Source: Amia ocellicauda
Lineage: Eukaryota; Chordata; Actinopteri; Amiiformes; Amiidae
Direction: 5' to 3'
Length of the DNA: 64,000 nucleotides
Assembly: GCF_036373705.1 (NCBI RefSeq)
Contig: NC_089855.1
Location: 5,208,501 to 5,272,500, forward strand
Positions 1 to 19,534 of the stretch are shown here, piece after piece (the stretch's first letter is position 1; the number at the start of each line of letters is the position of its first letter). A model generated the notes under the pieces. It did no database searches. It had not been told where the DNA came from and saw only the letters and a list, made by a program, of their open reading frames with translations. Made by a program: the position numbers and the translations under genes.

Positions 1-7104
<7,104 letters not shown>

Positions 7105-7683
7105 TCAGGAGAGGTCCCTAAATAAAGCGGAGAGGTCGTCGTCAGAGATGCATTATTAGAGACACGCTGCAAAGTCCGCATGCATGTGATGATGGGAGCA
7201 TGTTTATTTGACAGCAGTGTCGTGGATGCACATTCAAACAGCTCCAGCAATGGCAGACGGGCGATTTCCTCCTCCAGCTGTCGCTTTCAGCAGACTGACG
7301 ATCTGCGGTTTCTGTGCAAAAGCAATACAAAGCAACAACGCAACGCAGTTTGAAGAGGAAACCACGCCTATCCCAGTGCAACTGAGACTAAATATCATAA
7401 CATAGAGACATGGCACGCATGCATTTCTGCACGATCCAGCCCATAACCTACCCGGCCGGTCTGAACTTGCTAGGCGCTGGCATGTCGTCTGTGCATGTAT
7501 GTCTAAACCTGCGCGGATCTGTGCCCAGAGGATCACCACGCACACAGCCGGCCTTTACCTCTTTTGCAAAGTGCTAGCAGAGATACACTAGAGTGTGGTC
7601 GCTGTCCCGCTGTGCATGTCTAGCTGATGTATCCGTGCACCGCCGCAGGGTAACCTTCAATGACAGCAGGCAGAGCGCAGCCC

Positions 7684-7716
7684 CGCACACGCAGCGCACA
7701 CGCAGCGCACACGCAG
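7684..7716. repeat. 11-bp tandem repeat, three perfect copies
   Basis: The unit cgcacacgcag is repeated three times without mismatch. It lies about 590 bp upstream of the PHKA2 start in a CpG-containing stretch. No function is evident. Confidence 0.85.
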
Positions 7717-7923
7717 GTCCTGGCTTTCAATGGAGAGCTTACATACATGTACATTACAATGACGTACGTGCGCAAGTGCCCGCCTTGGGAAAAAGGTAGC
7801 ACACGTTTTTATGTAATCATCTGTATGTATGTGGTTGTTGTCCTTCGGGTGTCGTACCTGGATGTGTCTCTGTCCGTTATGTCCTTCCGAGACCTCGGCG
7901 CTGTTCCCAGTGTGCGCTTTAAA

Positions 7924-7935
7924 CAGGGGGCGCTG
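7924..7935 (+). promoter_or_regulatory. CTCF-like motif
   Basis: CAGGGGGCGCTG matches the core of the vertebrate CTCF motif (AGGGGGCGCT) on the plus strand, in the PHKA2-AP1S2 intergenic interval. Assignment is by motif only; occupancy cannot be judged from sequence. Confidence 0.4.
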
Positions 7936-8002
7936 TGGCCATTCAGCAGGATGCGGGGCTGCAAGGGACACTGCACGTCTGATTGTGCAGGCTACTTAAT
8001 GT

Positions 8003-8036
<34 letters not shown>
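8003..8036. repeat. (CA)n/(TA)n microsatellite
   Basis: A CA-dinucleotide run passes directly into a TA run. It is an ordinary compound microsatellite. Confidence 0.9.
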
Positions 8037-9094
8037 CCCCCCGCTTTAAGACATACGTTGCGTGACTGGTTTATTTATTCATAATAAAGAGAGGCTGCAA
8101 TGTCCAATTCCCTTGATATACATATTAAAACGGAATAAAACATATTGGGGGAATACTATTAAAGTTCTGTTTCCAATGCAATGCAAAAGGGAAATGTTAC
8201 AGTTGTGTTCATTTTGAGGAGTTTTATGCTCTTTTGTCAAAACAATACCATTCAGTCTCAAGTCACATGCTGCGTATATATATTTAATGCTACACACAAA
8301 CAGCACTCCTGTGGTCATTATTTGTAAGGGCTGCTGACATAGCGTTGTCCAAAGGTGACACCAGCCATAGCTGCTCTGCCTGCCCCTGATCCCAGCCACC
8401 TGTCCAGTTCAGTACTGTAAGAGTGGACCGTGTACGTATATACATACTGTATCTGTGTGCTATGGACTGTGTTAGGAAAGGGTACATTTAAACTTATAGT
8501 ACAGGAATATTTGAAGAACTAACATATATTGAAGATACACTGTAGAAGAAAGAGTGGGGGGAATGTAAGTTAAATTGTAATGGGAAAGCAGGTTTTGTAC
8601 AGGACATACATTTTAATAGCCCATTTTTAAAGTTATTGTTGAACTAAAACTTTGGTGATGTCATGTTTCTTAGACTACATTGGAACTTCAATCCATTAAA
8701 AATTAATGTTCTAACCAAACACACTATTTAGTCATTTTAGAGGTTTCAATTAAGTAATTAAGTTGAGATTTAATTGTGTGTTTTTATTATTATTATTATT
8801 ATTGCATCTGCCTGGGATCTGGGGAAGTGTTACATTTGGTCAATTTAAGCACAGTAACAAATGGTGTTTAAGAACCAGATGACCATGGACAAAGATGGTT
8901 ATTCTTAATTTAAAAGTACTGAACTTTGCCTCCTATTTATATAGCCTACATAACACATCATAGCATTGAAAAAAAGGTGCAAAAAGGTAAATGCTACAAA
9001 ACATTTCATTTAGCTTGTATGGACGTGTATACATGACACTATGCAAACAATAAGATTAACAATGTGCATGCTCTTTTTGTGTTGTTTGTATCCT

Positions 9095-9175
9095 GTCCTC
9101 ACCCAGCACACCTACACGATGTCACCTTGGATAAAGCAGGTATCTGTGAAATGACTCAAGAATAGTCATAGTGTA
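9095..9175 (+). mobile_element. Remnant of a fish SINE/L2-type 3' tail
   Basis: The stretch around CACCTTGGATAAAGCAGG, followed by a TCTGTGAAATGACT-like segment, resembles the widespread fish tail 'caccttggataaaagcgtctgccaaatgac' of L2-related SINEs and LINEs. Only the tail is recognisable; the head and target-site duplications were not found. Confidence 0.4.
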
Positions 9176-9478
9176 GGTTTATTAAAACTATTATATAATG
9201 TATGCATCAGATTCACTTACATATTTACCACTACAACAAAATATACCCTCACCAGAAAAAAAAAACATGCTATTCCCGTCTGAGATTAATACATTCAATT
9301 TAGTGAGCCAACTATAGGGTTCAAAAGACAAATGCACTAAACTTGAAACCACAGACCTCCCTCTTATTATTCCTCTCCAGACAACAGTACAGAGAGGAGG
9401 CGGGTCTTCTCGCCGATGTCTTGATTGACAGGCGCCCTGCCCTCACAGAGTGCTCAGTTCCTCTCTGCGTGTCGGAAA

Positions 9479-9600
9479 GGGGCGGAGATAACGGTATTAA
9501 ACAACCAATGACAAGCCTACATCCGAGTCTGGGAGCCAATCAGCGCCGGGCTGGGTCGTACATGATTCATCCCGGAGAGGAGACGGAGGGGGCCGAGCAT
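9479..9600 (+). promoter_or_regulatory. AP1S2: AP1S2 promoter with GC box and paired CCAAT boxes
   Basis: A CpG-rich segment carries a GC box (GGGGCGG, 9479-9485) and two same-strand CCAAT boxes (9505-9509 and 9536-9540). The CCAAT boxes start 31 bp apart, close to three helical turns, a spacing typical of NF-Y sites. No TATA box is seen, and CpG richness continues to about 10120. This suits a constitutive, TATA-less promoter for the downstream plus-strand gene; the transcription start is inferred to lie roughly at 9580-9620. Confidence 0.5.
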
Positions 9601-9671
9601 ATTGAACTGGCCGCGCTGTGTGTCCGCTGCTGCGCATGGTTTCTGTCCGGGGAGCCTGACTACAGATTATG
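9590..9671 (+). other. AP1S2: Putative first exon of AP1S2 (mostly 5' UTR)
   Basis: The coding part of AP1S2 starts exactly after a splice acceptor at 11389, so an upstream exon is needed. The best donor in the CpG island is ATG|gtgagt, with the cut after 9671. The exon start is approximate. Because the last three exon bases are ATG, splicing would place an ATG directly before the ATG at 11390, allowing a protein beginning Met-Met, as in AP1S1. The assignment rests on the donor and island only. Confidence 0.4.
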
Positions 9672-11389
9672 GTGAGTTGTGCGGGGCTGCGGACTCACCC
9701 GGCCGATTACCGGGAAGCTGCTGATCAGGACTGTATGGATCAGTAAGTCCATGATGGTCATATGATGCGTGTCGATACAGTGAAACTACTTCGCTGTAGT
9801 GGAAGGAGAACCAGATCAAAGCAGCGCCATAATTTTGTACGGTTACTTTTTTTATATCGGCGGCAGATACCGTGCGTTTACTTCTGCACGGCGGTGTTTT
9901 GTCAGGGTTTGATGGGAAACTAACTCGGGATGGCCTGTGCTGCTGCCTCCGCCGCTAATATGCGCGACACATCACTCGAGCAGCTCGCTTTCACGGAGCG
10001 CAGGCGTCCGGAGGTCTGCGGGGCTCCGCCAATGGGAGCGCCCGGAGTGTGCAGATCTGCGCAGAGCTGCGAGAGTCTGCGCGACCAGAACGGGGAGGCT
10101 GCAAATACAGTGCGATTACAAGCATGATTACACGCATCAGTGCACGGATGCATGCGTTGAGTTTCAGCCCAGCGGTTTAAATCGCACAGAAAGCACTGAT
10201 GTAATGAGGAAGACGCCGGTCGCTTCATCACGACTGGGTGAGAGCCGTGCTGTGTGTGTTGCATGTGCTCAGACGGGTTTAAACACTGAGATAGACATGG
10301 ACCAGTTATGGGTTTGGGTTAGACTTTAAAACTTGTGTTGCTCAATAAACGGGTCTGTCTAGTGCAATAGTGTAATGCCACAGCACCGCTTCATGGCTGG
10401 CATTAGCCCGTCTGCTTTGGCACAGGGTGGGGACAGGCGGGGGCAGAGGCAGACACTAGTTTGGTTGTGCATGTTTTGTCTCTGGATTTCCAAATAGTAA
10501 GTGCGTGGAAATTGAGTCTTACTAATGCCGGGTTTTCGCCAGAGGTGTAGAAAAACTATGCATATGTATTTGCAATTGCTTTTTATTTGTCTGTCTCTGC
10601 TCCAGACATAGACATTGTGTTGGAGTCGTTTGTTAAGCCTAATTATGCGGAAAATCGACCAGGGCTTTACAAATCATTGTTTTTTCTGGTCCACTACATT
10701 TGAGAAATTTAGTCATTTTAAATGCATAATTGAATGTTGGTTTAATTATCCATAGTATGTGGTTTCTGTGTCAACTCCTTGTCCTAATTGGAGAGGTTTA
10801 TACATCCAGGGACAGGGTCTTCTCTGGTCTCCTTATGATCTGGAAGACAAGTGTCCATTGTCTTATGATGGCTGTTGATTTCCTTACACAAAAGGGTCAG
10901 ATTTCAAGCTGTTTTCCAAAGGCACCAGCTCCATTATCCTTTGCTCTTTCTGCGGTTTGCATTTTCTACATTATGCTGGCAGAAGGATAAAATAAGGATG
11001 CTAGAATTAAGATATTGTGTCCATGTCAAACATAGTCCAGAGAAACATCAGATACACCACGCGCCACTAATCTGAAATGATCAGCAGCAACTCCGCCCGG
11101 GATGTCCACTTTGTCTTAGTGAACCTCACTGCATCTGATGAGGCGCAGAGAGGAGAACTTGTGCAGAGATCTCGTTATTTTGCCCACCAATCAACAACCC
11201 TTGTGGTCTCATCCCCCCCCCCCCCGTTCCCCATCTTTAAAATAAGAGCCACAGCTTTACCATGGTGAAATATCCTCTTATACCCTCCTCTCTCTCTCTC
11301 TCGCTCTCTCTCCTGAATGCCTAAGAGTTGTAACTGCGTTTTTCCCTCGTTCTTATTCAACCTTTTCTCTGTCCCCCGACCCCCCACAG

Positions 11390-14300
11390 ATGCAGTTCAT
11401 GCTGCTTTTTAGCCGGCAGGGGAAACTCAGACTGCAGAAATGGTATGTACCCTTGTCCGACAAGGAGAAGAAGAAGATCACGCGGGAGCTGGTGCAGACC
11501 GTGCTGGCCCGTAAGCCCAAGATGTGCAGCTTCCTGGAGTGGAGAGACCTCAAGATTGTTTACAAAAGGTGAGCGTTGTTCTTCACTTGCCTTTGCCTCA
11601 CACCAGCGGTATGTTTATTTGTGTTAGAACTTGTCAGAGCCATCACTACAGGTAGTGAGAATGGGCCTGATTTTTTACACTACTCCTAGATGTGACATGA
11701 GGAAAAATGTCGTAATTTGTAGCTCAGGAAATCCTGTCTGTTACGCAATGATTAGCTTCATTTCTGCATAAAATGTAAAGATAACCCTTTGTTTTCCGTC
11801 CATAATCATTCCCATTGCACTCAGAAATCGTGCAGAAGACCAAAGTTCTGTTCCGGCTTTTTCATTTTGTGTTTGTTTCATTCTGCCTTGCGTACCCAGC
11901 AGTCCTTGCATTCTTGACAAGTGGACATTAAACCGTGTGGATGAGATCAGCTGTTTATGCTCGGCTGCTCATTTAACATACTTGATGTTGGTGCCAAACA
12001 AAGAGCAGCAAGCTGGAGCGCGTACGGGCGGCTGGGAAAAAAGAGAGAATATTACTTGTGCTTCATTACCTACTGTTGCCTTGCCAACAAATGAGATGGG
12101 CTCCTGCTGTTGTGAGAGCAGGCTGACCCACAACCAGCAGCTAAACACGGCCTGCTGGGACACTGACCGGTCTGTAGCCTCCCGCTGCCAGACGGGCTCT
12201 GAAAGCGGCCAGCCAGCGAAGACAATTACCAGGAAAAATGGCTTGTGCTTGTTTTTGAACGCAGCTGCATATTTCCTCCGGTAACTTGTGCCACACAGGA
12301 ACTGGGAGTGTAAAATGACTTGTCTTTTTCTTTGTATTCTCATTATCCTATATCATGTAAGAGAGTGTACAATCGAGAGGAGCCCATTCGCCCCATCGTG
12401 CTCGTTTGGTGTCCATTAACTAAGTGATCAAGGATCCTATCCAGTCTGTTTTTGAATGATCCCAAATTGTCTCTTCAGCCACATCGCTGGGGAGTTTGTT
12501 CAGATTGTGACGCCTCTCTGTGTGAAGAAGTGTCCCCTGTTTTCTGTCTCGAATGCCTTGAAGCCCAATTTCCATTTATGTCCCCGGGTGCGTGTGTCCC
12601 TGCTGATCTGGAAAAGCTCCTCTGGTTTGATGTGGTCGATGTCTTTCATGATTTTGAAGACTTGGATCAAGTCCCCACGTAGTCTCCTCTGTTCCAGGGT
12701 GAAAAGGTTCAGTTCCTCAGTCTCTCAGTAGGACTTTCCCTTCAGACCTGGAATAAGTCTGGTTGCTCTCCTCTGAACTGCCTCTAGAGCAGCGATATCT
12801 TTCTTGAAGTGTGGAGCCCAGAACTGTCCACAGTATCCAGATGAGCTTTAACTAGTGCATTGTACAGTCTGAACATATACTAGTGCTTTGAGGAAACAGG
12901 ATAAAAAGTTCATATTTACAGTGTTTAAAAAGCAATCGGAAACAACTGCTTTTACTGAATAAGTATTTTGTGTTGCGCTTTAGAAAGGCACTAGCATATG
13001 ACCTGTGATTAGCCAGCCACAACTTACTGACAGTCCTTTGTGAGTGGTAATTGAGGAACAAGTGGATTGTCATCTGGTACGCGCACCTGACCCGTGGAGA
13101 AGCAGGGCAGTACAGTAATGCCGTTTAACAGGCCAGCCTTGTTATCCTTCCGATGCATTACGTCTCGGTTCAGCTGCGAGTCTCCAGAGCGAGCCGACCC
13201 CAATCTTAAACCATGGCAGGTGCAGTGTGTAACACGGGGGGAGGTCGGAAAAATGCGAGTCCTTAAACATGACAGGTTAACTTGCCGTACAGTTGAAATT
13301 CTTAATGGCTTGATTCACCAAAGGGGGAGAGAGAGAGATGTTGACATCGCTGGTCTAACCGTGAACCCTGAGTCAATTCCAAATATAACATCAGCTCCAA
13401 GACTCATAAATGAGTTTTCCTTACTACACACTAAACGTCGTTGCGTCAGCCTGATCCAGTGTTATGATTTTCAGATAAAGTGGTTATTTTATCCATGTGT
13501 TATAGGGGTTTGAATGCTCCCGATACGGTAGCAGACTTTGATTGAATATCATCGTGGTTTAAGGCAGACATGATGGACACTAATGGCTTTTTACAGCAAT
13601 GTTTGCTCAATTCTAGTGAGGGGAGCAATTTATAGTTCCGCTGAGTTGGTAAAATGTTCTAATATTTGACATCAGCCAACCTAGGTCAGAGGATTTAAAT
13701 GTGTTCATTATATGTCATTATTGTTATTGTAAAACACAATTTTTCAGGATAGAGACTTGTTCAAAGAGATGCTTTTGTCTTGTTTATAAGGCCTTATCCA
13801 TTCATCAGTTATTTTCAATCCTAACTTACTAGTTACTTACCATCGATTAATAATAATAACCTCATATCCCTTTAGATTTGATGATCGTGAGGATTTGGAA
13901 CTGCCTAGTGAAGTTTCTTTAGTTTTGTCTTTTGTCTTTTCTTTCATGCATTTCATTCCAGGATGCCTCACAGTGGGCTCCTGTGGTTAATTTGTCTTCT
14001 GGAGGAACATAAGCACTCAAAGCCTTGCCTTCAGTCTCTATTACACGACATCAAAGGAGAGATTAAATTCTGCTCACATACGAGACAAGATTAGCCAGCA
14101 CACGAACCCGCCAGAAAATGAAGACAGAAATAATAATAGAAGAAAAAATACAACAATCTGACAGGCGTTTGTTTTCCCCAGTCATCCCCGTACCAGATTT
14201 TCTCTGAATGAATTTCTGCACAAGACAAGAAAGACTCCTTTGTGTAGATCTGAAATAAAGACGAGTTAACCGGGAATATCAGATACAACGCGCATCAAAG

Positions 14301-17300
14301 AATAGCATTAGTAGCTGTGTAACATTTTCGGCTAGAAACATCATAAATAATTAGAGGCTTTACTGTAGGTTTGAAGAGGGCTTATATTATTTTCGATGTT
14401 GAGAGGAACGTCTGTGGGGAAAAGTCAAAAGCCTGCAGCGGTGTCAAGCAGTTGTTTCTAGTAGTCTGCCTCACTCTCTGTGTAGGCAACGCTTTCCGAG
14501 AGTGACGACACGCACAATCCTTGCATGAGCGCACTAGGCACGACTTCTGTAGACCACTTCAGACCTCCGACACTTTGCAATTCTCGACCAGTGTTGGCAA
14601 GTTAGAGTTCCGGAATGTGAATATCCCAATATTCTATAAAAGGGTGTTCAGTAGTCCTTTGATACAGCTAACAAAAGCTGCTCTTGGCCGATATCATTAC
14701 ATTACACTTGTCTATTCAGCTGTAGCCGATTGTTACACAGATGTTTTCAGGTGCCACTGGTTTCCTGTCTTCTCTGGTATTTGCTGTTGTCCGCGTTCCT
14801 TCGCTGAGCACATTCTGTTGTCGGATTGTTCGTATTTACACAATATTGCATCATGTGTTGATATTTCCCCCCTGTCGGGAAGGTGTAACACGGGGGAGAA
14901 TCGCACTGGTTGAGAATGGAAAGTTCACTCTGTGATAATGAATTGTACCTGTGGTCCCGTGCTGTGCAGAGCTTTTTATCTGTCAAATAAACTTAGTGTT
15001 GTCCATTGACTTGCAATCATTGGGTGTGCTGGAAAAGATGATCAATTAAAATCCCACAGCACCTTAAAGATGGATTAAATCGAAACTTTGACCCATCCAC
15101 GGTTAGATTTGATTAGCAGAAAGTAGCATCTTACTCAATGAAGCCACACCTGAGTACTCTTCTGTTTTCTGCTAGCGGGTGTGTCAGTGGTGTGATTTAA
15201 TCCCAGCCTTAGTCTAGTCCTGTCCAGTGAGCTGCTGTTCTGTGCGCTAAGCAGAGGCAGCTGACGATCACAGTAAAGCGGGAGTCACATGCTCTGGTGG
15301 GCTTCTGGAAAAGCAAAGCAAAGTTAAATCAGATTTGTGGGACATAAGATTGGTTGTTTTCGTCGGCTTCTTTAAGAGCGTAAAGTGACTGTTTATTGAA
15401 AATTGAAAAATATCTTGAGGGCGAGCAACACGTGTTCGTCAGACTTCAGCACTAAAACATCCCAACACGTGTGTATTTATCCGTGTCCTGTTGGTTGTGT
15501 GTTCCAGGTATGCTAGCCTGTATTTCTGCTGTGCCATTGAAGACCAGGACAATGAGCTCATCACACTGGAGATCATCCACCGATACGTAGAGCTGCTGGA
15601 TAAGTACTTTGGCAGTGTGAGTGGTTGCATCATGTGGTTTTCCTGTAGAGCTTTTTGTTCGTTTGAGTATAGCAACATTGGGCAATTACTGACACCAGAT
15701 GCTTTAAGCTATTCTAATGCATTGATGGCTTCCTCCCACCTTCACCAAAACACCTGGACTAAAACAACTGTCCAGAATCCTTCTTTGTGTCATGGCATGT
15801 TATTTTGTTTTGTTTGTATATGTGCCCTTTTGAAATCGCCCGAGGGCTTGTTTGGCTTGTTCGCTCAGTCTCTGTGTTCGATGAAAGGTTACGTTGTCCC
15901 TTCCAGGTGTGTGAGCTGGACATCATCTTCAACTTCGAGAAGGCTTATTTCATCCTGGACGAGTTCCTGCTGGGAGGGGAGGCCCAGGAGACCTCCAAGA
16001 AGAACGTGCTGAAGGCCATCGAACAGGCAGACCTTCTCCAAGAGGTAAGGGCCCTGGACTGGGGCTGCCCGCAGAGCGCTAACCCAGCTGTAGATGATTT
16101 GATTTTACATTTTTATTTCAGTCTGCCTTTCCTATTGAGTGGGAGTGTCCAATCTCCCATTCCCTCTCTTTTCCTCCTGCCGCTGTGTCTCCCGCTAGCA
16201 TCTCCTTGCGTACTTTTGGTGGCCGTTTTTATGTGACGTATTTTATCCTTTTTATTTTGGCTTTCTGCCCCCAACAGCCTCCCCTGTCCATTTTAGATGA
16301 GTTTTGAAATGAGCTTCGCAATCACAGCTTATTTAATGTACATACTATTTGCAAAATGGTTTCATCCAGGTAACAAAACTCTTACAAGCTGAATATCACA
16401 ATGATAAATCTAGTTTTTAGTCGTGATGGTCCTAAACACAAATTAGTGTGTGTTCTGTCACAGACTGCTTGTAGCGTCCCTAAAGCTGTGAGTTTTGACT
16501 TCTAAAGATTGACCCGTCTACCTGTCGGTTAATGGGTGGGTCAATCCAAAAACCGTTAGAAGAAAGAAGAGAAAATAAAGTTGTGTTTGAGGACTGACTA
16601 TGATTCTTAAATCTGCGGAAGAAAATCTTTTTGAAAAGCGATTTGTATTCCTGAATTGATTAAAAGCAGTATCAGACAGAACGATACCTACATTATAATA
16701 TTCTTTATAGTTGCGTAACTGCAGAGATGCTTCTACTTGTTTATGTATTCTTTTGACATGGAAAACTGGCACAGTGCGAGAACTGCTTTATGCAATTCAG
16801 ATCTAACTTCATTCTCAAACCAAACCAGTTTTTTCCTTCCATTTCAATATTCATAAGGAATGTAAATGTATAGTTCTTTTTTGCTTGCGTTTTGTCCTAA
16901 GCTATAGAAGTTGCTGAGGATTAGAGTATTGTGCGGTTTCTGCCTTCTGTCCCTTTTCAAATCCTGCCTGTGTTTTACTTTAGATGTTTTAGCGCTTATT
17001 CTCGTCCTTTACTCCTGCTTTACCCCAGAGGGCCACTCTCTGCTTTTGTGTTTTGAAGCTATTAAAGTGGAAAACGGATAAAACAAAACAAGATTTGGAG
17101 GTTTTTCCCCTGTTCTTTTCGGACTTCAATTTCCTTTTTTCTTTACACTGTCTCAATGCTCAATTCCACAATCTAAATGCTTTTTGGGAATTGTTAATTA
17201 ACCCTTGTAACAACTAAGCCAATGAAATGCCTTCATGTTTTCAAATGGTACACGGCAGTATAGTTTTAGTGCAACAACCTGATCAGTCTCCACATGCCAG

Positions 17301-19492
17301 AACAAATGTTTACAAGACTTGAATATACCAGCAGAGACATTAATGTTTCAGAATTACACTGAATTTCTGAGACGTGACTAATTATGTTGTTGATGTGTCT
17401 GCATCTATTCACTGATGCAGCACTTTCTGGTATGTAGACCACTAAACATGCAATTAATAGCTACTGTGTACATTAATTATACAACAAACTCTGCTGCAAA
17501 TGACGGCTTATTCCTTCGTCTCATTAGGATTAGGGCTAGGGTTAGATGTAGACTTCTAGGCAAGCTGAATGGCATTTCACTTTATTTGTTATTTATAACA
17601 CACACTTGTGGATTGCGTGATTAGATTCACGTCAGGAAGCAGAACTGAAAATGATGTGCAAAGGTAGTGAATGTTTTGGCAGCCCTTTCTTTCAGGTTCC
17701 GATCCTTTGTGTGAGATTTGTGAAATGGATGAGAAACGTTTATCAAAAGAGTTTTTGTAGTAAACATGTATAATGAAGCTAAGGAAAATGTATATGCTAT
17801 GATGAGGACAATTACTGGGTTATATCGGGGAAACACCACAAATATGACTTTAAAGAACTTTAAAGCTTTGCAATTTCATCATGGAGAGATGAAGCATTTG
17901 AAAGGACGCAATTAACTTGTCCTATCCACAGAAATAGTAATAAAGAGCTACTGTTCAGGCTAGCAATCTGCTTTGTGAAGTGGTTCGTACCTTATCATTT
18001 GCACTGTAAAGCTTGAATCACTGACAAGCTAAAGCCTTCAAATACTGTGCAAGAGCCAGGCTTGACACCATCTGAAGCCCGTCCTCGTTGGCAGGAACGT
18101 GTGCGTCTGTGAGCTCTGTCGGAGAGACCTTTTATAGAGTTTCACTTAAACCTACCTGCCTTGGTAAAAAGTTGTCTTGTGTGGCTTTCCTGCAATTCAG
18201 TGCTGAAGATGTCTGACACAATACCTGTTTTATTACTTAAATTCTGCCAACGCACTTCTCACCAGAAACAAACGCACATTCAGGCATGCTTGTGAAGACG
18301 TGACCGTAAGAAAGCCCCTCAGCCAAATGAAACTGGAAGAGCACTGACCGACATGATCACTACTTCGAAGGCTGGAAATTGTGCAATCAAACGAAGTGGT
18401 TGTTGGCTCAGTGGAAGTGAAAATACAAGCCGTACGAAGTGATCGGTCACCGACGAAGGAAGCGGAGGGATTCAGTGTAAGGGTTCGGTTGTGCAGTGCG
18501 TGCCGCCCCCGTGTCTCGGAGGCATTTGTGCAGCTTGTTTAGTCATGCTAGACAAAGAGCCAGTCTGTATGACTTGTAAATGAGAAGTTCCCCCTTTTAG
18601 TATGATGAAATATCTTTTGTGAAACTGAAACCCTTCAACATCATTCTTATTGAACAAAGGATTTATTTAATGGATGAGCTTGGTTAGAAGGGAAGTGCAC
18701 AGAAAAGTGGATAGTCCATAACTGGAACTGAGAACACCAGTAGAGTAAGGATTACCCAGTAAAACAGTTATAAGGCATATCCTTAGCCATCCTTAGGGCT
18801 TGTTTTTCTTCACTAGGAGCCTTGTGACTCTGAAGCTCCTTCCCTTCATCACGAGGAACCTTTTCCACACACGCACACACACGACTTGTGTCTCAGTGTT
18901 GTGCAAGATGACACCGAAAACCTTGACGTGCTTGATTTTGTGTTCGTAGAGCCAGAGTGAAGACTGGGGAGGTTTGTCAACTGAGGATATCTTATAAGTG
19001 GGAGAAATCTGAGGCCTTGCCCTCCAGTGGCAGCCCCTTCCAGACTGTTGGTAAATACTGTCCTGACCCACTGGGGCAGCATGGGTTTCGGCAGGGCGCC
19101 CTGCACTGTGCACGTGGCATCGATGGATGGATTGAAACGTTGCTTGGGTGCCGTTGGGGCGAGGTGCAGCGCTGCGTTAGTGTTGGGGTTTCACCCAATC
19201 TGCATGATGAGAGTTGGAGTGTGCCTGGGGTGCCCTTTCTTCATCTTTTCATTTATTTATCCCCCCTCTCCCCTTTGACACTAACAGCATTGTGGTTTGC
19301 GGTGGATTTGTTTTGTTTTCTGCCTGGTGAGGTTGCTCTCTGAATCTAATAATTCCTGTTTACTGAATTAAGTAAAAGCGAATTATTTTTGAGAAAATTG
19401 CTAAGGTGCAAAAGTGTGTAGAAATCCATGTGTCCAGCATGTTTATTTTGTTTTTTGTTTTTTTTATATCTATATCTCTGTGCTATAACTTG

Positions 19493-19534
<42 letters not shown>

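Noticed and set aside
15491-16236. Long ORFs continuing past AP1S2 exons into introns
   Set aside because: They are read-through of exons 3 and 4 beyond clear GT donors; the joined exons give the exact family length.
17521-17550. Telomere-like TTAGGG repeats
   Set aside because: Only two or three degenerate units (attagggctagggttag); too short to be an interstitial telomere.
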